From the NCBI RefSeq assembly GCF_025751435.1, contig NZ_JAOWKY010000001.1, positions 1,596,001 through 1,660,000 on the forward strand: 64,000 nucleotides of DNA, given 5' to 3'. How positions within the stretch are numbered: position 1 is the stretch's first letter; every line of letters begins with the position of its first letter. The position numbers were made by a program, and so were the translations under genes. This stretch comes from Albidovulum marisflavi (GTDB taxonomy: Bacteria; Pseudomonadota; Alphaproteobacteria; Rhodobacterales; Rhodobacteraceae). The notes beneath the pieces were generated by a model. It was given only the letters and a program-made list of their open reading frames with translations, did no database searches and was not told where the DNA came from. Of the stretch, positions 1 to 7,457 are shown piece by piece.

Positions 1-40
1 GATCCGTGGCCGGCTCAGGGAAAACACCAAGGAGGGCCCT

Positions 41-784
41 ATGATAATCTATCCGACGATCGAATTGCAGAACGGGCGCTGTGTGAGTCTTCCCAGGGGA
101 AACATGTCCGAGGCGGCGATCTGGCATGTGGATCCTGTCGAGAAGGCACAGGAGTTCGCCCATGCAGGCGCCGAGTGGATGCATGTCACTGATTTCGACG
201 CGGTTGCAGGCGACTCGCAGAACCGTGACCTCGTACTCCGGATCATCCGCGAGGCTGGCATCCCCGTGCAGCTGGGCGGCGGGTTTCGCTCGCGCGATCG
301 GATCGAGGAATGGATCGACCTGGGCGCCGGGCGCATCGTCGTGGGCACGCTTGCGGCCCAGAACCCCCACCTGGTCAAGGAGCTGGCAAACCGGCATGTG
401 GATCAGATCGTTCTGGCCGTTGATGTCTGGCAGGGGCAGGTGATGGTCGAGGGCTGGAAAGCGCAAAGCGCCTATACGGCCGAGGGTTTCATCAACGCGT
501 TTGCGGATACGCCCTTTGCGGGAATCATCGTCACCGACATCGCGGCGGATATCGAGGGTGCGGATGCGGCCTTGGGCATGATCGAGGGCATCGCGCGTTC
601 GACCCGCGTGCCGGTGATCGCCAGCGGAATCGTGCGGACGCTTGACGACATCTCTCGGCTTAAGCTGCTTGGAGACGTCTCTGGCGCGATCGTCGGGCGG
701 GCGCTGTTCAACCGGACAGTTGACCTTGCCGAAGCGCTGGTCGAGGCGCGGCCCACGCGGCAACAGGCCGCGGAATTCATTTGA
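41..784 (+). CDS. HisA/HisF-type TIM-barrel isomerase paralogue
   Basis: A 247-residue protein that resembles HisA (phosphoribosylformimino-AICAR-phosphate isomerase of histidine synthesis) along its whole length. Visible HisA-like features are the MIIYPTIEL start, the QLGGGFR phosphate-binding loop (residues 77-83), LAVDVWQG with Asp128, and GAIVGRALF near the C-terminus. The general-acid/base Asp8 of HisA is Glu8 here, and the HisA signature TDxxRDGT reads TDIAADIEG (165-173). No his genes adjoin it. It may be a diverged paralogue with another substrate rather than the histidine enzyme. A strong AAGGAGGG lies before the ATG. Family call firm; function uncertain. Confidence 0.8.
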   Translation: MIIYPTIELQNGRCVSLPRGNMSEAAIWHVDPVEKAQEFAHAGAEWMHVTDFDAVAGDSQNRDLVLRIIREAGIPVQLGGGFRSRDRIEEWIDLGAGRIVVGTLAAQNPHLVKELANRHVDQIVLAVDVWQGQVMVEGWKAQSAYTAEGFINAFADTPFAGIIVTDIAADIEGADAALGMIEGIARSTRVPVIASGIVRTLDDISRLKLLGDVSGAIVGRALFNRTVDLAEALVEARPTRQQAAEFI

Positions 785-883
785 GTGTCAGCTGGTTGGT
801 GCCGGTTGGGGTGACGGGCCTTGCCCGTCCCTTCCAATGCCGTGTATCTAACCGCTGAAGCACGGCAAGAACGAGGACGGGCG

Positions 884-2146
884 ATGCGGCGGGTAGTTGT
901 CACAGGTCTTGGGATGGTCACGCCGCTGGCGTGCGGGGTCGAGGAGACGTGGAAGCGGCTTCTGGCCGGTCAGTCGGGCGCGGGACCAATCACGCGGTTC
1001 GACACGTCGAACGTGATCACGACCTATGCCTGCGAAATTCCCTTTGGCGATGGCAGCGACGGCACCTTCAACCCCGATCAGTGGATGGAGGCGAAGGACC
1101 GCCGCAAAGTCGATGACTTCATCCTTTATGGCATGGCCGCCGCGCAGATGGCGGTCGAGGACTCCGGCTGGCGCCCCGAGGACGAAGAAAGCCGCTTGCG
1201 CACCGGCGTCATGATCGGCTCGGGCATTGGCGGTCTGACTTCGATCGCTGAAACGGCGGTGCTGATCAAGGACAAGGGGCCCAAGCGCGTATCGCCCTTC
1301 TTCATCCCCGGGGCTCTCATCAACCTGGTGTCGGGCCAGGTATCGATCCGCTTCGGCTTCAAGGGGCCGAACCATGCGGTCGTGACAGCCTGTTCGACAG
1401 GTGCGCACGCGATCGGTGACGCGGCGCGTCTGATCCAGTGGGGCGATGCGGACGTGATGGTGGCCGGCGGTGCCGAAAGCCCGATCAGCGAGATCGGCAT
1501 TGCGGGCTTCAATGCCTGCAAGGCGCTGTCCACCAAGCGGGCGGACGACCCGACGAAGGCAAGCCGCCCCTACGACAGCGACCGCGATGGTTTCGTCATG
1601 GGCGAGGGCGCCGGTGTCGTCGTGCTTGAGGAGTACGAACACGCCAAGGCGCGGGGCGCCAAGATCTATTGCGAAGTCTTGGGTTACGGCATGTCCGGCG
1701 ACGCCTATCACATCACCGCCCCTTCCGAGGACGGAGACGGCGCCTATCGCTGCATGTCAGCGGCGCTGAAACGCGCCGGCCTGCAGCCGTCCGACATCGA
1801 TTACATCAACGCGCATGGCACTTCGACCATGGCGGACACGATCGAGCTGGGCGCGGTCGAACGCCTGATGGGAAACCACGCGGCCGACGCCACGATGTCG
1901 TCGACCAAGTCGTCGATCGGGCACCTTCTGGGCGCAGCGGGCGCGGTCGAAGCGATCTTCTGCGTGCTGGCGCTGCGTGATCAGGTGGCGCCGCCGACGA
2001 TCAACCTGGAAAACCCGGCTGTCACGCCGAAGCTTGACCTCGCGGCAAATGGGGCGGTCAAGCGCAAGATCGACGTGGCGCTGTCCAACAGCTTCGGTTT
2101 CGGCGGCACCAATGCCTCGCTGGTTCTGGGGCGGGTCAAGGACTGA
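884..2146 (+). CDS. fabF: beta-ketoacyl-[ACP] synthase II
   Basis: Condensing enzyme of type II fatty-acid elongation in the cytoplasm: joins malonyl-ACP to acyl-ACP. The 420-residue protein has the thiolase-fold catalytic triad: Cys170 in VVTACSTGAH, His311 in INAHGTST and His347 in SSIGHLLGAAG. I chose the ATG at 884 (MRRVVVTGLGMVTP), the normal FabF N-terminus; an upstream in-frame extension to 821 lacks homology. The 99-bp gap before it holds a small inverted repeat, GACGGGC/GCCCGTC (813-829), without a T-run. The stop overlaps the mltG start (TGATG), so the two are probably translated together. This pair stands just upstream of the GTA cluster. Confidence 0.95.
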   Translation: MRRVVVTGLGMVTPLACGVEETWKRLLAGQSGAGPITRFDTSNVITTYACEIPFGDGSDGTFNPDQWMEAKDRRKVDDFILYGMAAAQMAVEDSGWRPEDEESRLRTGVMIGSGIGGLTSIAETAVLIKDKGPKRVSPFFIPGALINLVSGQVSIRFGFKGPNHAVVTACSTGAHAIGDAARLIQWGDADVMVAGGAESPISEIGIAGFNACKALSTKRADDPTKASRPYDSDRDGFVMGEGAGVVVLEEYEHAKARGAKIYCEVLGYGMSGDAYHITAPSEDGDGAYRCMSAALKRAGLQPSDIDYINAHGTSTMADTIELGAVERLMGNHAADATMSSTKSSIGHLLGAAGAVEAIFCVLALRDQVAPPTINLENPAVTPKLDLAANGAVKRKIDVALSNSFGFGGTNASLVLGRVKD

Positions 2147-3303
2147 TGTGGCGCAACATCGCCTCCAACTTCCTTTCCGTTGCCGTCGTCCTGATGGTTG
2201 TCGCGGCCGGCGTTCTGGCTTGGTCTCAACGCCAGTATGTCGGCGAGGGGCCGCTGGGGCAGGCCATCTGCTTCAAGGTGCCTTCTGGCGCCAAACTGTG
2301 GCAGGTGGCCGAAGGGCTTGAGGAGAAGGGGGCCGTCACGTCGGCCTACATCTTCAAGGTAGGTGCCGATTACGAGGGGCGCGCGTCGGGACTGAAGGCC
2401 GGATCGTACCTGATCCAGCCGGGCGACTCGATGCAGGAGATCGTGGCGATTGTCGCGGGCAGCGGGCGTTCCACCTGCGGGACAGAGATCAACTATCGCA
2501 TCGGCGTCGCGTCCTCCGACATCGTCGTGCGGGAACTGGACGCGGTGGCCAATCGCTATGTTGAAAAGGTAAAGTTCGACCCGGCGCAAGAAGCAGCCCC
2601 GCAGGATTATGTCGAGATCGCCGAGGATGCCGACACGCGCATCCGCGTCACCCTGGCGGAAGGCGTGACCAGCTGGCAGGTGGTCGAGGCTCTGAAGCGC
2701 GCGGAATTCCTGACGGGCGCAGCGGGCGAAGTCCCGGACGAAGGCTATCTGAAGCCCGACAGCTATGAGATCAAGCGCGGATCGGACAGGGCTGACCTTC
2801 TGGCCGAGATGGAGTCGCGCCAGCGTGCCGCGATTGATCGTCTGTGGGCCGAACGAGCCGATGATCTGCCCTATGACACACCTGAAGAGGCTTTGGTCAT
2901 GGCCTCGATCGTGGAAAAGGAAACCGGGGTGCCCGAAGAGCGCCCCGTGGTCGCAAGCGTCTTTGTGAACCGGCTGCGGCAGGGCATGCGTCTGCAGACG
3001 GACCCGACCGTGATCTATGGGCTGACGGAAGGCAAGGGTGTGCTGGGGCGGGGAATCCGTCAAAGCGAATTGAGGAAGGAAACGCCCTACAACACCTATG
3101 TCATCGAGGGCTTGCCGCCGACACCGATCGCCAACCCGGGTGAGGACAGCATCCACGCGGCCTTGAACCCTGCGCAGACCGACTACCTTTTCTTCGTCGC
3201 CGACGGAACGGGCGGGCATGTGTTCGCCGAGACCCTGGACGAGCACAACCGCAATGTCGCCAAGTGGCGGGCGATCGAGGCCCAGAAGGGCGACGGCGGC
3301 TGA
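2146..3303 (+). CDS. mltG: endolytic murein transglycosylase (YceG family)
   Basis: Membrane-anchored lytic transglycosylase that cuts nascent glycan strands in the periplasm and acts as a terminase of peptidoglycan polymerisation. The 385-residue protein has one N-terminal membrane segment (about residues 8-27), a LysM-like region, and the YceG catalytic domain with Glu257 in ASIVEKETG, followed by LQTDPTVIYG and GLPPTPIANPG. Start ATG overlaps the fabF stop. A run of 435 bp without an intact gene follows. Family identification is firm. Confidence 0.95.
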   Translation: MWRNIASNFLSVAVVLMVVAAGVLAWSQRQYVGEGPLGQAICFKVPSGAKLWQVAEGLEEKGAVTSAYIFKVGADYEGRASGLKAGSYLIQPGDSMQEIVAIVAGSGRSTCGTEINYRIGVASSDIVVRELDAVANRYVEKVKFDPAQEAAPQDYVEIAEDADTRIRVTLAEGVTSWQVVEALKRAEFLTGAAGEVPDEGYLKPDSYEIKRGSDRADLLAEMESRQRAAIDRLWAERADDLPYDTPEEALVMASIVEKETGVPEERPVVASVFVNRLRQGMRLQTDPTVIYGLTEGKGVLGRGIRQSELRKETPYNTYVIEGLPPTPIANPGEDSIHAALNPAQTDYLFFVADGTGGHVFAETLDEHNRNVAKWRAIEAQKGDGG

Positions 3304-3410
3304 GACCGACTCCCACCTCTGCGATTCGCTGAAATCGCGCTGTTTTCGTGCTGTTGGGCGAAGAACCGGGGTCTGACCCGGCACGGGCAGCAACAGGGGG
3401 ACGCGAGATC

Positions 3411-3527
3411 ATGGCGACATCTGGAAAGTGTTTTTGCGGTGCAGTCGAACTTGAGGTTGAGGGCGATCCGCTGGCCATGGCGTATTGCCACTGCGAGTCT
3501 TGCCGATCGTGGTCGGCGGGACCCGTC
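3411..3527 (+). pseudogene. truncated GFA-family (Mss4-like zinc fold) gene
   Basis: The first 39 residues after an ATG at 3411 match the N-terminus of GFA-family proteins (the fold of glutathione-dependent formaldehyde-activating enzyme): zinc cysteines in CFCG (C7, C9) and YCHCESC (C26, C28, C31), then RSWSAGPV. Homology stops there, where a full protein continues for about 90 more residues with the second zinc motif. The frame stays open to 3608 but runs through the CtrA-like box and up to the GTA promoter, so the tail is not protein-like. This is a 5' remnant of a lost gene, apparently truncated where the GTA regulatory region begins. Confidence 0.7.
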
Positions 3528-3549
3528 AGGCGTGACAGGGCGCCCGAAG

Positions 3550-3565
3550 TTAAAAGGAAGTTAAC
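3550..3565. promoter_or_regulatory. CtrA-type box upstream of the GTA operon
   Basis: TTAA-AAGGAAG-TTAAC is an exact match to the alphaproteobacterial CtrA consensus TTAA-N7-TTAA(C). It forms part of an 11-bp-spaced direct repeat of GAAGTTAA (3546-3553 and 3557-3564), placing both halves on one helix face. It lies about 40 bp upstream of the predicted -35 of the GTA promoter, near -83 from a start site around 3640, an activator-compatible position. CtrA is required for GTA expression in Rhodobacter; direct binding here is inferred. Confidence 0.6.
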
Positions 3566-3604
3566 GGGGCGACCTGTAACCATCTGTATTAAAACGAATT
3601 TCAC

Positions 3605-3633
3605 TTGACTTCCCGAGCGGTCCAAAGTATACC
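3605..3633 (+). promoter_or_regulatory. predicted sigma70-type promoter of the GTA operon
   Basis: TTGACT (3605-3610), a 17-bp spacer and TATACC (3628-3633) form a near-consensus housekeeping promoter. Transcription would start near 3640, giving a leader of about 100 nt before g1. No other promoter of this quality is visible before the terminase genes. Confidence 0.65.
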
Positions 3634-3660
3634 TTCGGGCATGCTAGAAGAAGTGGGCGA

Positions 3661-3694
3661 GCGGCGGCGGGGTGACACCCCGGAGCCGCTTTTT
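3661..3694 (+). terminator. terminator-like hairpin in the GTA leader (possible attenuator)
   Basis: GCGGC (3661-3665) pairs with GCCGC (3685-3689), and an inner CGGGGT pairs with ACCCCG across a 3-nt loop, separated by two mismatches; five T residues follow (3690-3694). It lies downstream of the predicted promoter and upstream of g1, so it would act on the GTA transcript itself. Visible structure is clear; termination or antitermination is inferred. Confidence 0.5.
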
Positions 3695-3738
3695 CGTTTC
3701 GCTCGTGCGGACAGGCATGAGAGGCGGACCAAGACCTG

Positions 3739-4056
3739 ATGACATTGAGGTTCACGGCGGAAGAGCCGGCTGCGCAATCGATGATCGCGCAGACGCAGAT
3801 GCTGTTCGCGACGACGGTGACCGAGCTCGAAGCTCTGATCCGGCGCATGAACAGCGGTGAGTGGGATGGCAAGGGGGCCAGCGTTGCGTCGGATTTGCGC
3901 AAGGCCCTGACGCTGTTTCTGGAGGAGAACAACCGGATTGCAAAACTCAGCAAAGAGCAGGCAGGCGTCGTTCACGACTACGCGCTCGACTTCGACGCCG
4001 CACGAAATGAGATCGGCCGCCGCTTGGCTCGCCTGCGCGACGCCGGAAGTGGTTGA
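3739..4056 (+). CDS. orfg1: GTA small terminase subunit (g1)
   Basis: A 105-residue mostly helical protein, first gene of the GTA operon. Position, size and sequence (for example LEALIRRMNSGEW and DYALDFDAARNEIGRRLARLRD) match g1 of the R. capsulatus GTA, shown to be an unusual small terminase that works with TerL in packaging host DNA. The N-terminal part is predicted to be coiled coil. ATG at 3739 has only a weak upstream purine tract. Its 3' end overlaps the chosen g2 start by 50 nt, suggesting coupled translation. Confidence 0.85.
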   Translation: MTLRFTAEEPAAQSMIAQTQMLFATTVTELEALIRRMNSGEWDGKGASVASDLRKALTLFLEENNRIAKLSKEQAGVVHDYALDFDAARNEIGRRLARLRDAGSG

Positions 4057-5347
4057 TGAGTTCATGGCAGGATTGAGCGAGGGCGCGCTGATGTCGTTGC
4101 CCTGGCTGTTCGAGTTCTGGGCGCTGCCGCATCAGCTTGCGCCGGACGGGGCCTGGAAGACATGGGTGATCATGGGGGGGCGCGGCGCTGGCAAGACGCG
4201 TGCAGGCGCGGAATGGGTGCGGGCCGAGGTCGAGGGGTCGTGTCCCTTGGACCCCGGTCGGGCGAAGCGCGTAGCACTGGTCGGCGAAACGGTCGAGCAG
4301 GTGCGCGAGGTGATGATCTTTGGCGACAGCGGGATCATGGCCTGTTCCCCGCCAGATCGCAGACCCGTCTGGGAAGCGACGCGAAAGCGTCTGGTCTGGC
4401 CGAACGGGGCGGTTGCGCAGGTCTTTTCCGCTTATGAGCCGGAGACATTGCGGGGACCGCAGTTCGACGCGGCCTGGGTCGATGAGCTCGCGAAGTGGAA
4501 GCGGGCGGAAGAAGCTTGGGACATGCTTCAGTTCGCCCTTCGGCTCGGTGATCATCCACGCCAGGTGGTCACGACGACCCCGAGGAACGTGGGTGTTCTG
4601 AAAGCCATTCTGAACAATCCCACGACGGTCATTACACATGCGCCCACCGAAGCGAACAAGGCGCATCTTGCGGGTTCTTTCCTGGCAGAGGTGCAGGTAC
4701 GATATGCGGGAACGCGCCTGGGGCGGCAGGAACTGGAGGGAGAGCTTCTGGAGGATGTCGAAGGCGCGCTGTGGACCACCAGGATGATCGAGGCCGGTCG
4801 CAGCGACCCGCCGGCGCGATTTTCCCGCATCGTTGTGGCCGTAGACCCCGCGGTGTCGGGGAAGACCGGCGCCGACGAATGCGGGATCGTGGTTGCAGGA
4901 GCCTTGACCGATGGCGCGCCGGAAACCTGGCGCGCCTGGGTTCTGGAAGATGCCAGCGTGTCGGGATCACCCCTGGAGTGGGCCACGGCGGCGGTGGAGG
5001 CGTTTCGCAGGCACGGGGCAGACCGGCTGGTGGCCGAAGTGAACCAGGGTGGCAAGCTGGTTGAAAGCGTGGTCCGTCAGGTCGATCCGCTGATCCCCTA
5101 TCGCGGGGTGTCGGCTATCGCGGGCAAGGCTGCGCGCGCCGAACCGGTAGCGGCGCTTTACGAACAGGGACGGGTGCATCACGTTCGCGGCCTTGGACGG
5201 CTTGAAGATCAGATGTGCCGGATGACGGTGGCGGGGTATGAGGGGCGGGGAAGCCCCGATCGCGTCGATGCGTTGGTTTGGGCACTGACAGAGTTGCTGC
5301 TTGAACCCGCTTCGCGTTGGCAGCGGCCGCAGGTCCGCAGCCTTTAA
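4007..5347 (+). CDS. orfg2: GTA large terminase, packaging ATPase/nuclease (g2)
   Basis: Motor that drives random host-DNA fragments into GTA heads. The 446-residue protein has a Walker A GGRGAGKT (about 57-64), Walker B AAWVDE (158-160), the coupling region TTTPRN, and an RNase-H-like nuclease with Asp280 (VAVDPAVSG), Glu344 (VAEVNQGG) and Asp421 (RVDALVWAL), so both activities look intact. I chose ATG 4007 because the N-terminal MRSAAAWL...VDEFMAGLSEGAL resembles GTA homologues; ATG 4064 is an alternative. The open frame back to 3938 is an overlap with g1. A hairpin separates it from the portal gene. Confidence 0.93.
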   Translation: MRSAAAWLACATPEVVDEFMAGLSEGALMSLPWLFEFWALPHQLAPDGAWKTWVIMGGRGAGKTRAGAEWVRAEVEGSCPLDPGRAKRVALVGETVEQVREVMIFGDSGIMACSPPDRRPVWEATRKRLVWPNGAVAQVFSAYEPETLRGPQFDAAWVDELAKWKRAEEAWDMLQFALRLGDHPRQVVTTTPRNVGVLKAILNNPTTVITHAPTEANKAHLAGSFLAEVQVRYAGTRLGRQELEGELLEDVEGALWTTRMIEAGRSDPPARFSRIVVAVDPAVSGKTGADECGIVVAGALTDGAPETWRAWVLEDASVSGSPLEWATAAVEAFRRHGADRLVAEVNQGGKLVESVVRQVDPLIPYRGVSAIAGKAARAEPVAALYEQGRVHHVRGLGRLEDQMCRMTVAGYEGRGSPDRVDALVWALTELLLEPASRWQRPQVRSL

Positions 5348-5393
5348 GCCCGGTGCAACCAGGGTGCGCCGCAGGCGTTGGTCGGACGTTCCT

Positions 5394-5412
5394 CCGGTGC
5401 TCCAAGCACCGG
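5394..5412. repeat. hairpin between terminase and portal genes
   Basis: Perfect 8-bp inverted repeat CCGGTGCT/AGCACCGG with a CCA loop in the 102-bp gap between g2 and g3. No T-run follows, so it is unlikely to be a strong terminator; an mRNA processing or stability element is possible. Confidence 0.6.
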
Positions 5413-5449
5413 AACGGGGCGGGGCCGCATCATCAGACAGGAGTAAGGG

Positions 5450-6622
5450 ATGGCGTGGAATATTTTTCGACGCGGGAACGAGGCCGTGCCGGAGCGCAAG
5501 GCGTCGGCCACGGGGCGCGTGGTTGCATGGGGAACCGCAGGGCGCGTGGCCTGGAGTCCGCGGGATACTGTCAGCCTGACCCGCACCGGATTTTCCGGGA
5601 ACCCAGTCGGGTTTCGCGCGGTCAAGTTGATCGCCGAGGCGGCCGCCGCGCTGCCCTTGATCTGCCAAGACAGGGAACGACGCTACGAGGCGCATCCGGT
5701 GGTCGACCTGATGCAGCGTCCAAACCCCGGACAAGGACGCGCGGAGCTTTTCGAGGCTCTCTATGGCCAGCTGCTGCTGAGCGGGAACGGCTATCTGGAA
5801 GCCGTGGGGCCGGGCGGTCTGCCCAAGGAACTCCATGTGCTGCGGTCTGACCGAATGTCGGTCGTGCCGGGTGCGGATGGTTGGCCCGTCGCCTATGAGT
5901 ATGCGGTGGGCGCGCGCAAGCACCGCTTTGACATGTCCGGGCCTGTCGACCCTGTCTGCCATATCCGCAGCTTTCACCCGCAAGACGACCATTATGGCCT
6001 GTCGCCGCTTCAGGCGGCGGCGGTGGCCATCGACGTTCACAACAGCGCGTCGGCCTGGTCCAAGTCGCTGCTCGACAATGCCGCAAGGCCTTCGGGTGCT
6101 ATCGTATACCGTGGTGTCGATGGGCAGGGGAGCCTTTCGGCAGATCAGTATGACCGCCTGTTAAGCGAGATGGAAGCACATCATCAAGGCGCGCGCAATG
6201 CCGGGCGGCCGATGCTGCTGGAGGGCGGGCTTGACTGGAAGCCGATGGGGTTCAGCCCCTCGGACATGGAGTTCCAGAAGACGAAAGAGGCGGCCGCACG
6301 CGAGATCGCTGTGGCCTTCGGCGTGCCCCCCATGCTTCTGGGCATCCCTGGGGATGCGACCTATGCCAACTACCAGGAGGCGAACCGCGCGTTCTACCGT
6401 TTGACGGTGCTGCCGCTGGCCACGCGCGTGGCGGCGGCGGTCGGATACTGGCTGTCCACACATCTGGACGAACCGGTGCAGCTGCGACCGGATCTGGATC
6501 AGGTGCCCGCGCTGGCCTCTGAACGCGATCAGCAATGGAAACGCGTCGGAGAGGCCGATTTCCTGACACAGGCGGAGAAACGCGCAATCCTGGGGCTGCC
6601 GCCGCTGGCCGAGGGCCGCTGA
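5450..6622 (+). CDS. orfg3: GTA portal protein, HK97 family (g3)
   Basis: Forms the dodecameric DNA channel at the head vertex, binding terminase during packaging and the connector afterwards. The 390-residue protein shows phage-portal features: AVKLIAEAAAALPL near the N-terminus, LYGQLLLSGNGYLE, PLQAAAVAIDVHNSA and the clip/wing region ...FGVPPMLLGIPGDATYANYQEA. AGGAG lies six bases before ATG 5450. Length is typical for GTA portals. It is followed after one base by the GTG of g3.5. Confidence 0.93.
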   Translation: MAWNIFRRGNEAVPERKASATGRVVAWGTAGRVAWSPRDTVSLTRTGFSGNPVGFRAVKLIAEAAAALPLICQDRERRYEAHPVVDLMQRPNPGQGRAELFEALYGQLLLSGNGYLEAVGPGGLPKELHVLRSDRMSVVPGADGWPVAYEYAVGARKHRFDMSGPVDPVCHIRSFHPQDDHYGLSPLQAAAVAIDVHNSASAWSKSLLDNAARPSGAIVYRGVDGQGSLSADQYDRLLSEMEAHHQGARNAGRPMLLEGGLDWKPMGFSPSDMEFQKTKEAAAREIAVAFGVPPMLLGIPGDATYANYQEANRAFYRLTVLPLATRVAAAVGYWLSTHLDEPVQLRPDLDQVPALASERDQQWKRVGEADFLTQAEKRAILGLPPLAEGR

Positions 6623-6623
6623 G

Positions 6624-6857
6624 GTGGCGGCGGGGTCGCGCTATCTGAAGGAGCCGTTCGAATGCACCCACGAGCATCGCTTTGAGACGACCGAACGGAT
6701 CATGGCATTGCAGTTCGAGACGGTCGAAAGACGGTTGGAACGGATCGAGGCGATGATCGAGGGCGTGGAGAAGCGGTTGTGGATGACCGTCTTCGGAGTC
6801 GTCGGGGTCATCCTGAGCCAGGCGGCTCAGTCGGTTCTGGAATTCGGAACGAAATAG
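6624..6857 (+). CDS. orfg3.5: GTA head formation protein, small (g3.5)
   Basis: A 77-residue protein with a heptad-like charged helix (ETVERRLERIEAMIEGVEKRLW, here described rather than tested) and a C-terminal hydrophobic segment (MTVFGVVGVILSQAAQSV, about residues 54-71). Position and form match the small gene between portal and protease in Rhodobacterales GTAs, annotated as head formation protein; the exact role is not known to me. GTG start at 6624, one base after the portal stop, implies translational coupling. Confidence 0.75.
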   Translation: MAAGSRYLKEPFECTHEHRFETTERIMALQFETVERRLERIEAMIEGVEKRLWMTVFGVVGVILSQAAQSVLEFGTK

Positions 6858-6869
6858 GAAAGCCACAAG

Positions 6870-7424
6870 ATGACGATGGATTACGGGCTGGAGACGAAGT
6901 TCTGCCGGCTGGGAGGAGATGTCGCGCTTACCGACGGCTGCCGGATCGAGGGCTATGCCTCGCTGTTCGGGGTGGCGGATCAGGGGGGCGACATCGTTCA
7001 AATCGGCGCCTATCGCCGCTCGCTTGTCCGGCTGAAAGAGGAGGGGCGCGCGGTCAAGATGCTCTGGCAGCATGATCCCGCCCAACCGATCGGGGTCTGG
7101 GACGAGATCACCGAGGATGCGCGCGGCCTGAAGGTCAAAGGCCGCATCCTGACCGAAGTCCAGAAGGGGCGCGAGGCGGCGGCCCTGCTTGCGGCAGGGG
7201 CGATCGATGGGCTTTCGATAGGCTACCGCGCGATTACGGTCGAACGTGACGCCAAGGGTCAGCGGCTTCTTCGTGAAGTGGAGCTGTGGGAGGTGTCTCT
7301 GGTCACCTTTCCGATGCTGCCCGAGGCGCGGGTCGCCGCCAAAGGGGATGCCCCGTCTGATATGGCCCTGCGCGATATGGCCGCAGCGCTTGAGCAGGCG
7401 CGCCGGACGCTGGCGGGCCAATGA
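6870..7424 (+). CDS. orfg4: GTA prohead maturation protease, HK97 U35 family (g4)
   Basis: Serine protease that trims the scaffold-like N-terminus of the capsid protein during head maturation. In the 184-residue protein the HK97-protease signatures are visible: EGYASLFGVADQGGDI, MLWQHDP with catalytic His68, and DGLSIGYRA with Ser116. It lies directly before the capsid gene, the usual order. Gap to g5 is 33 bp. Confidence 0.92.
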   Translation: MTMDYGLETKFCRLGGDVALTDGCRIEGYASLFGVADQGGDIVQIGAYRRSLVRLKEEGRAVKMLWQHDPAQPIGVWDEITEDARGLKVKGRILTEVQKGREAAALLAAGAIDGLSIGYRAITVERDAKGQRLLREVELWEVSLVTFPMLPEARVAAKGDAPSDMALRDMAAALEQARRTLAGQ

Positions 7425-7457
7425 CCACCTAAACCAACCCTGACGTGAGGTGACGGG

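Noticed and set aside
813-829. GACGGGC/GCCCGTC inverted repeat before fabF as a terminator
   Set aside because: Seven-bp stem with no T-run; too weak to call, only noted with fabF.
3348-3608. 86-codon frame as an intact gene
   Set aside because: Only the first 39 residues from ATG 3411 look like a GFA protein; the rest is read through regulatory DNA. Kept as a pseudogene instead.
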